A stretch of DNA of 64,000 bases from Clostridia bacterium (GTDB lineage: Bacteria; Bacillota; Clostridia; Oscillospirales; CAG-272), in the NCBI GenBank assembly GCA_017942005.1, contig JAGAVJ010000013.1, positions 62,001 through 126,000 of the forward strand, read 5' to 3'. Shown here piece by piece: positions 7,820 to 17,027 of this stretch (position 1 is its first letter; each line of letters starts with the position of its first letter). The translations under genes and the position numbers were made by a program. The notes under the pieces are model-generated. The model saw only the letters and a list, made by a program, of their open reading frames with translations, was not told where the DNA came from and searched no databases.

Positions 7820-8710
7820 TCAAACAGATTCATCTTTTCCAAGTTCATTCCAAAGCGTAAACCCAAGAATCAACAATCCGCCAATCAGCTGCAATGCTGT
7901 CATCGTCTCATGCAGGAATACAACGAACACAAGGATTGCAATCAACGGATCAATATAACTGAGAATTGCCGCCTTCTGACCGGACAGTACTTTTAAAGAG
8001 GAAAAATACAGACAGTATGTCACGCCGGTGTGTAGAAAACCTACAATAAGCAGAGATATCCAACCAACGAAGTTTCCGTTTAAATGGTCAAGATGCATTC
8101 CTCCCGATAAAAGCACATATGGAATTAACACTGCAATCGCAGAAAGGAACTGTAAAAAGGTGCGATGAATGCCGTCAACTGTTTTGATAAACTTGTTTAA
8201 TAAGATAACCGCCGCATAAAATACCGCTGCACCAAGTCCAAACAGAATTCCGATGAAATCCGTTTTCGTACCGCTTCCGCTGCGTTTGGTCACTGTAATC
8301 AGAATCAGACCGACAGTAGACAGGATAAAACAGAGAACTTGTTTTCTTGTCAGCCGTTCGTGAAATAGGATTGGGCAGATCACCGTCACAATGACCGGTG
8401 CAAAATAATAGCTGAGTGTTGCAATCGACACCGTAGTATACTGATATGCTTCAAAAAGAAGAATCCAATTCATTCCCATTGCAGCACCAGAGAGGAATAA
8501 AATCCAGATTTCCCGTTTCATATCTGCAAATGGAATATGCTGCTTTGAAAATAGCAGATATCCTCCCAACAGTACCGCCGCCATAACGGCACGGTACAGC
8601 GCCAGTTCTCCGGACGGCAGCGGAATATTCCGGACAAACAAGCCAAGCGTACCAAATACCGTCATGGAAATGATCATGAAAAAACGTGCGCGTTTTGTTT
8701 CGTGATTCAT
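7820..8710 (-). CDS. EamA/DMT-family transporter
   Basis: A 296-residue protein with about ten hydrophobic helices arranged as two EamA repeats (first repeat from FMIISMTVFGTLGLFVRNI, second from FIGILFGLGAAVFYAAVI). Drug/metabolite transporters of this type export small metabolites; the substrate cannot be told from sequence. It begins 24 nt after the upstream lipoprotein gene on the same strand without a clear ribosome-binding site, so translation may be coupled. Confidence 0.85.
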   Translation of the reverse strand: MNHETKRARFFMIISMTVFGTLGLFVRNIPLPSGELALYRAVMAAVLLGGYLLFSKQHIPFADMKREIWILFLSGAAMGMNWILLFEAYQYTTVSIATLSYYFAPVIVTVICPILFHERLTRKQVLCFILSTVGLILITVTKRSGSGTKTDFIGILFGLGAAVFYAAVILLNKFIKTVDGIHRTFLQFLSAIAVLIPYVLLSGGMHLDHLNGNFVGWISLLIVGFLHTGVTYCLYFSSLKVLSGQKAAILSYIDPLIAILVFVVFLHETMTALQLIGGLLILGFTLWNELGKDESV

Positions 8711-8734
8711 ATAATGTTTATGAGACGCTGCCGC

Positions 8735-10690
8735 TTATGAAAGCTGAATGGATTTGAGATAGATATAGTCCCCATCCGCACAGCTGTTAAAATAATCAAA
8801 CCGAATCGCATTGATTTTACCGTACCAAAAATCCAAATCCGATACGTCAAAGGTCAAGGTATGGTATTCTCCGTCTGCGATGTAATCCCCTGTCACAGAC
8901 ATCCCCGCAGCAGCGCCTTGTTGTTCTCCGGTACAAAGGAACAGCTCACAACTGTAGTTGTCCGCAGATTGATCTGTCACAATTTTATAGGTAACGGAAA
9001 TGGTAGAATAAAATTCAGCCTTTAAGCTCGGCTTGGAATTGCGGTATTCCAATAAGGACTGTACATCTTCTCCACGCACTGCCGTCAGCTTGAGTGCGCC
9101 TTCTTCCTCGTCATAGGAAACAGATGTATGATTGGTGCCTTTGATATGAAAATAGGATTCCGGTTTTGTAAAATCGATTTCCGTCATATTCATATTCATT
9201 TTTTCCGGCTTTTCCGGCGTATCGTCTGCAATACGCATGGAGGTATAATTTTCGTGCAGCATCTCATTTTGTGCGAAATCCTTATGCTCTGTAAATATAC
9301 TGCGTATCGCATCCACAGAACCGGTTGTAATCAGATAACTGTATGCAATTGGCTGATAGGAAACAATCTGCTTGCGGTTTACAGGCGCCACATAGTTGCA
9401 TGCGCCATTGAACGGGTCCTTTGAGCGGTTGTAGGCATGTCGTCCTGCAAACAACTCATCGATGTTCGGCACATATAAACCGATGCCATACTGGTCATTC
9501 TCGTTTGTCCAAGCACACCAGGTTTCTGTATTGCTTTCCCGTATGTAAAAGGTACAGTCACTTGCATACTTACTGTCTCCCCAGAATTGCAGATTGTCGC
9601 GGGAAGACAGGCTGTCTCCGGTCCATGGCTTCACACCGTTATAAAAGGTAAAGGTATCAAGATAGCTCACCGTATAAAATGCAGGCAGCTCCTGCGTGGA
9701 ACAGGGATGCTCCCATCCGGAAAAGTCTACAAACCGGTTGTCCACCTGAATGCGGTCTTCATAAACCATATAGGTGTTTTCCATGTAGCTCGGCGTTATC
9801 TGATTGTTAAGCGACCAATCCTGCGGCTGAGACTTGATGTAGACAGAATTCTCATTTACGACCACATCAATTAAGCGGCTGTGATTTTGGTATTGATCGC
9901 CGCCCTGCACCGGATTATAACTCCATGTGGAATTGTTGAACGTGCCCGGCGTGTATTCTCCATTTGCACCGGTGCCGTAATAGGACTGCTGAATCAGACG
10001 TCCGGTATCGCACTGGTTGACCAAATTCGTCAGGTCCACAATCGTGTTCTGTTTGTCTTCAATGTAATTGATGCCGCCGCCCCACATCAGACGAATGCCG
10101 ACTTTAAACCGATCATTTTCCAGGTAATGGGTTGAGCCGTCATATACTTCATACACCTCTGTTGTAAGCGCTTCCAGAGAAAACTGCGCATTTTTGCCAG
10201 TACAGGTATTAATTTCGATGCAGGTCAAATCTGTTCCCATTTTTTTCTGCAAATAATGTTCTGTCAGACACCGGAAGGTATTGGTGCCAGCTTCCAGAAA
10301 AAAGGAATCGATTTTTTCAGTGCCATTTTCTTTGTAAATGACATTACAGGAAAGCGGTTCTGTCGACGTGTATGCAAGTGTAAACCGGTTGAATTCCGCT
10401 GCATATACATCTTTGGGAAATGTCAGTGTAAATTTTTGATTGACGGTATATACACCGTTTTCATATGCGGTATAACCATCAGCAAAAGCGGTAGCTTCCG
10501 CTTCTGTCGTATTCTCAGAACTCATTTGTTCCACAGTAGTCTCCTTATCTTCTTTGTTAATATTTTCTTTTATGTCACAGGACAAAAGAAGCATGCTGCA
10601 AAGAAGCAGCAGCAAAATGCAGTAGAGTCCGACACGCCTCTGCTGTCGTATCAAGCATGGCAATAAAGCGGTGTGCCTTTGTCTTTTCAC
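8735..10690 (-). CDS. Large secreted lipoprotein of unknown function
   Basis: A 651-residue exported protein. A basic, hydrophobic leader ends in a lipobox (LLLLSC), followed by a Ser/Thr/Glu-rich linker. The body is rich in Trp, Tyr and Asn (for example WGGGINYIEDK, TWCAWTNENDQYGIGLY). The C-terminal roughly 150 residues (from ESYFHIKGTNHTS) look like a beta-sandwich of the carbohydrate-binding kind. I do not recognise the family. The start is GTG 10690, because AGGAGG lies 7 nt upstream of it; the GTG at 10711 lies upstream of that site. It follows the solute-binding lipoprotein gene, which suggests carbohydrate capture at the cell surface (inference). Confidence 0.75.
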   Translation of the reverse strand: MKRQRHTALLPCLIRQQRRVGLYCILLLLLCSMLLLSCDIKENINKEDKETTVEQMSSENTTEAEATAFADGYTAYENGVYTVNQKFTLTFPKDVYAAEFNRFTLAYTSTEPLSCNVIYKENGTEKIDSFFLEAGTNTFRCLTEHYLQKKMGTDLTCIEINTCTGKNAQFSLEALTTEVYEVYDGSTHYLENDRFKVGIRLMWGGGINYIEDKQNTIVDLTNLVNQCDTGRLIQQSYYGTGANGEYTPGTFNNSTWSYNPVQGGDQYQNHSRLIDVVVNENSVYIKSQPQDWSLNNQITPSYMENTYMVYEDRIQVDNRFVDFSGWEHPCSTQELPAFYTVSYLDTFTFYNGVKPWTGDSLSSRDNLQFWGDSKYASDCTFYIRESNTETWCAWTNENDQYGIGLYVPNIDELFAGRHAYNRSKDPFNGACNYVAPVNRKQIVSYQPIAYSYLITTGSVDAIRSIFTEHKDFAQNEMLHENYTSMRIADDTPEKPEKMNMNMTEIDFTKPESYFHIKGTNHTSVSYDEEEGALKLTAVRGEDVQSLLEYRNSKPSLKAEFYSTISVTYKIVTDQSADNYSCELFLCTGEQQGAAAGMSVTGDYIADGEYHTLTFDVSDLDFWYGKINAIRFDYFNSCADGDYIYLKSIQLS

Positions 10691-10721
10691 GGGGATTCCT
10701 CCTGGCTTCACATAAATAACA

Positions 10722-10757
10722 GAATACGGCTGCTGTTCTGTATTCGCAGCCGTATTC
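10722..10757 (-). terminator. Intercistronic hairpin, weak terminator or processing site
   Basis: GAATACGGCTGC (10722-10733) pairs perfectly with GCAGCCGTATTC (10746-10757). On the minus strand it is followed by TGTTATTT, a poor U-run, so partial termination after the solute-binding gene is more likely than a full stop. Confidence 0.55.
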
Positions 10758-10770
10758 CTGTCTTATAGAA

Positions 10771-12300
10771 TTACTCGTTTTCTTCATAGGTATCGAAATA
10801 CTCGATAACCTCATTGTACCATTTGTTGATACTCTTTTCCTTCTTTGCGTAATAGGACTCAAAGTTGGGATTCTTTTGGGTAACCAGCGTCTGCAAAATG
10901 AAGGAAGCGCCCTTCCAAGCATCATATACATAGCCAAAGTCAAACATACGGGAATTGACAATCAGGTCCAGCATCTGGATAGACTGCTCGTCCCGTGTGG
11001 ATTTTACCTTCAGCGCAACGTCATAATATGCAGGAACCAGAATCTTATAGCTCTCTGCGCACATTGCTTCCGTAATCGTTCCTACCGCTTCCGCATTGGA
11101 AATGGTCTTCGGAATTGCAAGCGCTTCATGGTGACCGTCTGCCATGGTGTGGTAACCGTCCTGTGCTTCATCCCACTTCGGGTAAGGAAGAATACCGAAT
11201 TCGTCCTTCAAATCGCGGAAATGTGTCAGAGACATCGAAATGTAACCGTTAGCAAGTACAGACTGTCCTTTTGCAAACATATCACGACCATATCCATGGC
11301 TGTTGCCATTGGCTTCCACATGCTTGGCATTGGTTTTAATACCATCATACATGGAGAAAATATCGCAAATCTTATTCACAATTTCCGGAATTTTTTCTGT
11401 CTTATAGGAATATGCAAGCACATTGCCGTCTTTTTTGAAGATCGGGTTATCAAACGCCCACAGATAGGTATTCATATTGGAGTATGCATCAGACGTATAA
11501 CCGAACAGGTCATCCTCTAAATCCACACTGCCGTTTCCGTTCAGATCCTGGTATATATCCTTGGTCAAATTTGTGATATAGTCAATGGTCCATTTACCAT
11601 CGTTGACTACCTGATAGAGGTCCGGGAAATCAAGGTTCTGTCCCAAGGTCTTATTGTAGAATACACAATACGCAGCAGACAGTGCCGACAGCGCCATATC
11701 GCCGATAGCAGTCAGACATACACCATTATACGTTAAATCGTTGACGGTAGAGGGAGACCACCACGGCTTGCTGAAATCAATATTGGGAATATCATACCAG
11801 TTTAAGAAATAACCGGAAGGAGTCAATGTACCCAGCTGCACTACATGATAGGACGCGATATCAAACGCATCTTCTCCAGCGGTTATCGCCTTGGTCATAA
11901 AGGAAGAGACATCCACATACGGACCGTCCTGCACCACCTCAATTTTACAATTAAAGCGATCCTCCACCGCAACATTCCGCTGAAAAACGGCATCATCAAT
12001 GACATCGCCGGTTTCCGCTTCACAGTACAGCGTCTCAGACTTATCATCAGAGGTAACAATCCGATACGTCAAACCGCCGAAATCGTATTCACCCAATCCG
12101 TCGCTGACAAACTTGCGGGCTTCCAGGGCATCAAGCGGCTCTGTTGATTCTTCCGCATTTTGTGTGTCGGCAGCAGTTCCATTGTTCCCCTTCTGTCCTT
12201 CATCTCCTTTATTCGTTCCCGTATCACCGCCGCATGCTGTGATAACCGGTATCATCGTGCACAGGGTCAGAAGCCATGCCAATGTGCGTATCTTTTTCAT
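10771..12300 (-). CDS. Extracellular solute-binding lipoprotein (sugar ABC type)
   Basis: A 509-residue protein with a signal peptide and lipobox (VITAC, Cys 23), then a Gly/Asn/Thr/Glu-rich linker and an extracellular solute-binding fold of the family-1 size class. A calcium-loop-like motif DLNGNGSVDLEDD occurs in the middle, as in several large solute-binding proteins. It would present a ligand, probably an oligosaccharide, to an ABC importer, but no permease or ATPase gene lies next to it, so the partner must be elsewhere. A strong promoter reads into it from 12406 to 12378. Confidence 0.82.
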   Translation of the reverse strand: MKKIRTLAWLLTLCTMIPVITACGGDTGTNKGDEGQKGNNGTAADTQNAEESTEPLDALEARKFVSDGLGEYDFGGLTYRIVTSDDKSETLYCEAETGDVIDDAVFQRNVAVEDRFNCKIEVVQDGPYVDVSSFMTKAITAGEDAFDIASYHVVQLGTLTPSGYFLNWYDIPNIDFSKPWWSPSTVNDLTYNGVCLTAIGDMALSALSAAYCVFYNKTLGQNLDFPDLYQVVNDGKWTIDYITNLTKDIYQDLNGNGSVDLEDDLFGYTSDAYSNMNTYLWAFDNPIFKKDGNVLAYSYKTEKIPEIVNKICDIFSMYDGIKTNAKHVEANGNSHGYGRDMFAKGQSVLANGYISMSLTHFRDLKDEFGILPYPKWDEAQDGYHTMADGHHEALAIPKTISNAEAVGTITEAMCAESYKILVPAYYDVALKVKSTRDEQSIQMLDLIVNSRMFDFGYVYDAWKGASFILQTLVTQKNPNFESYYAKKEKSINKWYNEVIEYFDTYEENE

Positions 12301-12377
12301 TGATTTTCTCCCCTCAAATTTTGTATCATTTTTCTGAAAACTGTTTTCAGATTTTCAACATCAAGTATAGTTCATTA

Positions 12378-12406
12378 ATTATATCAGAAAAATGAACATC
12401 TGTCAA
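12378..12406 (-). promoter_or_regulatory. Sigma-A-type promoter for the solute-binding lipoprotein gene
   Basis: On the minus strand TTGACA (12406-12401) and TATAAT (12383-12378) are separated by exactly 17 nt. The roughly 75-nt leader contains a CTGAAAAC/GTTTTCAG hairpin just upstream of the gene. Confidence 0.8.
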
Positions 12407-12454
12407 TATCAAGACGCAAAATATTTATATTCATGAAAATATTACACATGCGTG

Positions 12455-12483
12455 TTGACAATTTTTATGAGATATGTTATAAT
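12455..12483 (+). promoter_or_regulatory. Sigma-A-type promoter for the 12614 gene
   Basis: TTGACA (12455-12460), 17 nt, TATAAT (12478-12483). The leader to the ATG at 12614 is about 125 nt. Apart from this and the divergent promoter at 12378, I see nothing in the 12301-12613 gap. Confidence 0.8.
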
Positions 12484-12613
12484 TAGAATAGCAGTAAAAG
12501 CAACGTTTGATTATGATTCCATAAAACTGCAACTGTCTTCTGCCTGACGCAGAACGCCTACCGCCTTCGTTGAAATTTATATAAAAATATATAAAACAGG
12601 AGGTACCCGACCT

Positions 12614-13396
12614 ATGACCATCCGAAAATTCTGGATTGCATTTGCTACTTATGTTTCCTTTTTTGCGATTATGGTGCTTTGTGCTTTTACCTTTGGTCAG
12701 GCGTCCATTGCACTGTCCAATCAGTTCAGTGAAGAGGAACTGTTTCTGCGCGATATCATGCAGATAACGCCGTGGGAGCAAGCGCCATTCTTTGCGCTGA
12801 TGCCGCAGCCGGAATATGCAGATTTTACAGAGCTTGTCCAAAGTGGTCAGCCAAACCTGGTCGTCCATGCGACCATAACAGAGCGAAAACCGTGTACCGT
12901 ATTTGATCCGTTCGGTCATTATACCAATCAATCTCTAAACGTGATATTACCGGGAGAAAAAGTATCGAGAGCCGCGCTTTATATCTGCACGCCTTATCAG
13001 GTTACCATCAATGAAGTTCTGCTTGGCGACAAAACCCTTTTTGAAGAAGGCGACACCTTTACCTTTTATGCGCCATACGGTATCGTAAACAAACATGCTA
13101 TGCGGTATGAGGACTGCCCGTTTTTTACCGTGAATCGGGATTATATCCTGTTCTTTTCCGTATTGGATGTCACCGGTGTGGGACGCTGGTTTGATTTGAC
13201 GCATCCTTCCTCCGCACTGGAAATCATGCTGGAGGACAGAAACACGCTTCTTTCCATGACAGAAAAGGGATATGCACTGTATGAGGAGACACATTTTGAT
13301 ACCGAATATCTTTCCCGCACGCTCACAAAACGGTATGAAGAAAAACCGTATCCGCTTGATATTCCGGTCATCACACCAATGAAGCCGGAAAAGTGA
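12614..13396 (+). CDS. Membrane-anchored protein of unknown function
   Basis: A 260-residue protein with a single N-terminal hydrophobic segment (residues about 8-30) and a likely extracellular domain of mixed beta character. I recognise no family or catalytic motif. It has its own promoter at 12455 and an AGGAGG site 9 nt before the ATG. It stands alone between a divergent lipoprotein gene and a convergent hydrolase gene, so its neighbours give no clue to its role. Confidence 0.7.
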   Translation: MTIRKFWIAFATYVSFFAIMVLCAFTFGQASIALSNQFSEEELFLRDIMQITPWEQAPFFALMPQPEYADFTELVQSGQPNLVVHATITERKPCTVFDPFGHYTNQSLNVILPGEKVSRAALYICTPYQVTINEVLLGDKTLFEEGDTFTFYAPYGIVNKHAMRYEDCPFFTVNRDYILFFSVLDVTGVGRWFDLTHPSSALEIMLEDRNTLLSMTEKGYALYEETHFDTEYLSRTLTKRYEEKPYPLDIPVITPMKPEK

Positions 13397-13447
13397 CCAT
13401 GTTTTCAATAAGAGACATCACTCCGACATTTGGGCAAACGACCGATA

Positions 13448-13639
13448 TAATGTAATGTGAGTTCGATGAGGAGATGCTTTTTGAAAAAAGCACCTCCTCA
13501 AACTCCACCGCAAAAACTTTTAAACAGAGAAACCAATAAAATATGGATAAATCAAGCAAAAAACATACAGTTTTGATTTGATTTATACATATAAAGTTTT
13601 TTGAACCCGAGAATTCTTTCGAACTCACGTTAATGTAAT
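13448..13639 (+). mobile_element. MITE-like element with terminal inverted repeats and 9-bp flanking direct repeats
   Basis: The element has inverted ends, GTGAGTTCGA (13457-13466) and TCGAACTCAC (13619-13628). The direct repeat TAATGTAAT stands on both sides (13448-13456 and 13631-13639), as expected for a target-site duplication. It has no coding capacity. Internally it holds the GAGGAGATGCTTTTT/AAAAAAGCACCTCCTC hairpin and CCGCAAAAACTTTT. Compared with the copy at 43917 it lacks the second GGGGAAAACTTTT hairpin. The 13397-13736 gap holds only this and the adjacent terminator. Confidence 0.7.
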
Positions 13640-13690
13640 AAAAAGGGATTCCTACAGTTACCCTTCAGTAGTACAGGAAGCCCTTTTTCC
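13640..13690. terminator. Bidirectional terminator between convergent genes
   Basis: AAAAAGGGATTCCT (13640-13653) pairs with AGGAAGCCCTTTTT (13675-13688), with A and T tracts on both sides. It can serve the SGNH hydrolase gene (minus) and the 12614 gene (plus). Confidence 0.75.
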
Positions 13691-13736
13691 GATTATGAAA
13701 ATTCTGTGCGATAAAATTCTGTAAAACAGAGAGCGT

Positions 13737-14537
13737 TTACCATTTTGCGTCGCGATTGTGGAACGGATGACCGATAAAGCCGACCTGCGTGAAGTCATCC
13801 GGATGGTTACGGATGATATAATCCATATAAGAAGCAACCATGCGGGAAGTCAAAAGATATCCGGCGGAATTCAAGTGTCCGCCAAGATAGAAATTCTGTC
13901 TGAATTCTGCATCATAAACAGGTGCATACTTTGCAAAGTCAATCACATAGGTAAAATCAAATACCCCTGCAATTTCATGCAGCAGTGCGGCATGTGCATC
14001 GACAATGCGATCGTGTTCTTCTCCGCCTTCATGCAGCATGGTCATCAGGAAAAAGCGTGCTTTCGGCTGCATCGTCTTTAAGCGCCCGATAATCTGTGCA
14101 TAGCAGCCGGCGAAGGTATCGGTATTGTTCTTTGTCCAGTCTTCCGTATTGATGTCTTTGGTGGAACCAAGCTCCATTTTTAATCCAAAAAGATCATTGA
14201 CACCAAGTGCAATGATATAGCACTGGCACAGCTTGTCCTCATTCCAATAGTCATTTGCCTCTGCAAAAGACTTCATGTATTCTGTCGCTGTCATTCCGCC
14301 GCGGGAGAAATTGTACACCTTGCTTCCAATCAATCTGCCAAGATACTGTCCCCAGGAATACTCAAACATGTCATGGTAACCGCGGTTCCCATTTTCATCA
14401 AGAGATTCAAATTCACCGGAGGAAAGACTGTCGCCAATACATCCGATGGTACGGAAAATACCCGCAAATCCGCCGTCTGCCGGCATTCTGTCCAGAGGCT
14501 TTTCACTCGGGTCTGCATAATACTGTTTTATATCCAT
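13737..14537 (-). CDS. SGNH/GDSL-type hydrolase
   Basis: A 266-residue cytoplasmic protein with SGNH blocks: GDSLSSGE (nucleophile Ser), a later Gly in SRGGMTATEY, GVNDLFG (block III Asn), and His in LGGHLNSAGY (block V). The usual Asp three residues before that His is replaced by Leu, so it may work with a Ser-His pair or a different acid. Relatives are esterases and deacylases acting on carbohydrates or lipids. The start is ATG 14537, after GAAAGGAAAGGG; a TTG at 14558 would lie inside the ribosome-binding site. This RBS region matches that of purC and has no hairpin. Confidence 0.8.
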   Translation of the reverse strand: MDIKQYYADPSEKPLDRMPADGGFAGIFRTIGCIGDSLSSGEFESLDENGNRGYHDMFEYSWGQYLGRLIGSKVYNFSRGGMTATEYMKSFAEANDYWNEDKLCQCYIIALGVNDLFGLKMELGSTKDINTEDWTKNNTDTFAGCYAQIIGRLKTMQPKARFFLMTMLHEGGEEHDRIVDAHAALLHEIAGVFDFTYVIDFAKYAPVYDAEFRQNFYLGGHLNSAGYLLTSRMVASYMDYIIRNHPDDFTQVGFIGHPFHNRDAKW

Positions 14538-14976
14538 AATGATACCCTTTCCTTTCAAATAACGCAGAAGTGTCGTTTTTTATTGTACCATTGCTTTTGC
14601 AAAAAATACCCATATCAGAATCGTCCGCACCATGGACGAGTTGCATATAGAATCATTTCAATTTTAGTATATCATACCGCACATTTAATTTCTACAGAAT
14701 TTTGTAAACATTTACCGAATGTCCCTATGCGCTGTGAATACCATTGCCGTTGTCGTAAAACCTCGAAAGTCATACAACTTGCGTAAACATGCGGTTTCAC
14801 GTGATTTACCCTAAAAAATTTCAAATTCCTACCTTGACAGAAGGTTATAAATATGGTACCATATTGATATAGCAAAACACTCCTCCATGAAACAAATAAA
14901 ACCAATATCATAATCATAAAAAACAGGCGGAAAGCTGCCGTATTGCGGCTTATGCCGCAAAGGTATGGGTACCATC
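14538..14976. promoter_or_regulatory. Divergent intergenic region with a candidate potA promoter
   Basis: On the plus strand TTGACA (14834-14839) is followed 17 nt later by TACCAT (14857-14862), a possible promoter for potA; the -10 is weak. Near the gene, TTGCGGC/GCCGCAA forms a hairpin (14944-14961) before ATG 14965, with a second in-frame ATG 14977. This again gives the stem-loop plus two start codons 12 nt apart. The rest of the interval shows no gene, and nothing I recognise precedes the SGNH gene beyond its GAAAGGAAAGG site. Confidence 0.5.
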
Positions 14977-16167
14977 ATGACAGATACAAAAACAGCAACC
15001 CCCAAAATACACACTCCGATTTTATGTGTCGAAAATCTATATAAAGCCTTTGGAGATACAGAAGTCCTCCGCGACTTATCCTTTACTGTTGCAAGCGGCG
15101 AATTTCTGACCATTCTTGGCGCATCCGGATGCGGAAAAACGACGCTTTTGCGTATTCTTTGCGGTCTTGAAACCGCAGACAGCGGTCATATACGCCTGGA
15201 CGGCAAAGATATCACCGATGCCGCACCGGAAAAACGTCCAGTCAACACCGTTTTTCAAAGTTATGCACTGTTTCCGCATATGACGGTCTTTGACAACATC
15301 GCCTATCCGCTGCGCCTGCGAAAAATACCAAAGGCAGAACGAACGGTACGTGTCAGAGAAATGCTGGAGCTTGTGCAGATGTCCGGTTATGAAAAGCGAT
15401 ATCCAGCAGAGTTATCCGGCGGTCAAAAGCAAAGAATCGCCATTGCGCGTGCGCTCGTCGGTACACCAAAGGTTCTTCTTTTGGATGAACCGCTCGGTGC
15501 ACTCGATTTTCATCTGCGCCGCCGGATGCAGACAGAATTGAAACGCATTCAGAAATCGCTCGGAATCACCTTTGTCTATATCACGCATGATCAGGAGGAG
15601 GCGCTGAACATGTCCGACCGGATTGCAATTATGCAAGGCGGTCATTTTGTTCAGCTCGATACACCTTCTGTCATCTACAACAGCCCGGCAAACACGGACA
15701 CCGCACGCTTTGTCGGTGAATCCAATCTGCTGCCGGCATCCCTCCTCTCCGTATGCGAGGAAAAAAATACCGCGCTGGTTGCCCTCTCCGGTCAAAGGCT
15801 CTCTGTACGCATTGGTTCCTATCCGATAACACGTTTAAAACAGCTGCCGAAGGACACCCCTGTAACGCTTTCGATTCGAGGGGAAACACTGCAAATAGCC
15901 GATGCAATCCCTGTCCCTTCTCCTGAAAACGGAATTTGCTTATGTGGAACCGTTACAGAAACCGCTTTGACCGGAGGGATTCAGCGCACGACATTTACGG
16001 AAGATTCCACAGGGATTTCGCTGACCACCGCACGGTATGGAATGGCGTCTACCCTCTCCGCAGGACAGCGGATTTCCTGTATCTTAAATCACGATGCGGC
16101 AGTTCTCTGCCTCAATGCAAAACAAAACATCCCATCCCCCGATATACAGGAGGGAATGCCTAAATGA
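14977..16167 (+). CDS. potA: Spermidine/putrescine ABC transporter ATPase PotA
   Basis: A 396-residue ABC ATPase with Walker A (GASGCGKTT), Q-loop (FQSYALFPH), signature LSGGQKQR, Walker B (VLLLDEPLGALD) and H-loop (ITHDQEEAL). A C-terminal TOBE-like regulatory domain of about 140 residues is typical of PotA. It energises polyamine import with PotB and PotC, encoded next with ATGA overlaps. The start is taken at the downstream of two in-frame ATGs (14965 and 14977). No potD binding-protein gene follows in this window. Confidence 0.9.
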   Translation: MTDTKTATPKIHTPILCVENLYKAFGDTEVLRDLSFTVASGEFLTILGASGCGKTTLLRILCGLETADSGHIRLDGKDITDAAPEKRPVNTVFQSYALFPHMTVFDNIAYPLRLRKIPKAERTVRVREMLELVQMSGYEKRYPAELSGGQKQRIAIARALVGTPKVLLLDEPLGALDFHLRRRMQTELKRIQKSLGITFVYITHDQEEALNMSDRIAIMQGGHFVQLDTPSVIYNSPANTDTARFVGESNLLPASLLSVCEEKNTALVALSGQRLSVRIGSYPITRLKQLPKDTPVTLSIRGETLQIADAIPVPSPENGICLCGTVTETALTGGIQRTTFTEDSTGISLTTARYGMASTLSAGQRISCILNHDAAVLCLNAKQNIPSPDIQEGMPK

Positions 16168-17027
16168 AAAACCGAAAAAATCATCGCCGCAGCCCAAAGA
16201 CCGTCGCCGCAACGTTTGCGTTATTGCCTTTCTATCTTTTTGTTCTGATCTTTGTACTCGGACCGCTTATTTATATGCTTGCGCTTTCGTTTATGACACG
16301 CGACGGCTGGGACGCCATTGGTACCTTTACACTGGACAATTATGTTCGTATCTTTGACCCTGTATATATCCATACAGTGATAGAATCATTGAAACTCGCC
16401 TGCATCTCCACGGCGCTTGTCATTTTAATCGGATACCCCTTTGGATTATGCTGCGCATTTTTGCCTGGAAAATGGCCGTCATTCTTTCGATGGGGACAGA
16501 TGCTTCCGTATTTTGTAAACTCTCTTCTGCGGCTGGTGGGATGGATTATTATTTTGCGGGCGAACGGTCTTCTTGATATGCTTCTCATGAAGCTTGGCAT
16601 AACAGAAGAACCGCTGCGGCTGCTTTATACGTATCCGGCGGTTATCATCGGTATGGTATATGTCCTGCTGCCACTCATGTTCTTATCTGTCCAACAGGTT
16701 GCCCTGCAGCTGGATCACACTCTGATTGAAGCATCACGTGACCTTGGCGCAGGACCTGTACGCACCTTTTTCTCCGTCATTCTGCCGCTGACGCTGCCCG
16801 GCCTAAAAACAGGAATCCTGCTTTCTTTCATTCCCTCTATGGGACTCTTCTTTATCGCGGCGATCTTAGGCGGCAATAAGGTGGTATTGCTCGGCAGTCT
16901 GATTGAAGAACAATTGCTGCGTGCACACAATCTGCCTTTTGCAGCTGCACTGTCCGTCTTTATGATGCTGCTCACAGGGCTTGTCAGTTTTCTGTTATTG
17001 GAGCATAAACGGAAAGGACTAAAATGA
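16164..17027 (+). CDS. potB: Spermidine/putrescine ABC permease PotB
   Basis: A 287-residue permease with six predicted helices and the binding-protein-dependent transport motif (EASRDLGAGPVRTFFSVILPLTLPG) that contacts the ATPase. Size and order match PotB. Its ATG overlaps the potA stop (ATGA), which implies translational coupling. Confidence 0.9.
   Translation: MKNRKNHRRSPKTVAATFALLPFYLFVLIFVLGPLIYMLALSFMTRDGWDAIGTFTLDNYVRIFDPVYIHTVIESLKLACISTALVILIGYPFGLCCAFLPGKWPSFFRWGQMLPYFVNSLLRLVGWIIILRANGLLDMLLMKLGITEEPLRLLYTYPAVIIGMVYVLLPLMFLSVQQVALQLDHTLIEASRDLGAGPVRTFFSVILPLTLPGLKTGILLSFIPSMGLFFIAAILGGNKVVLLGSLIEEQLLRAHNLPFAAALSVFMMLLTGLVSFLLLEHKRKGLK

Noticed and set aside
7740..7830. Possible yybP-ykoY manganese riboswitch before mntP
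   Set aside because: The leader is short and consists of the GGGGAAAACTTTT hairpin repeat; none of the conserved riboswitch loop sequence is present.
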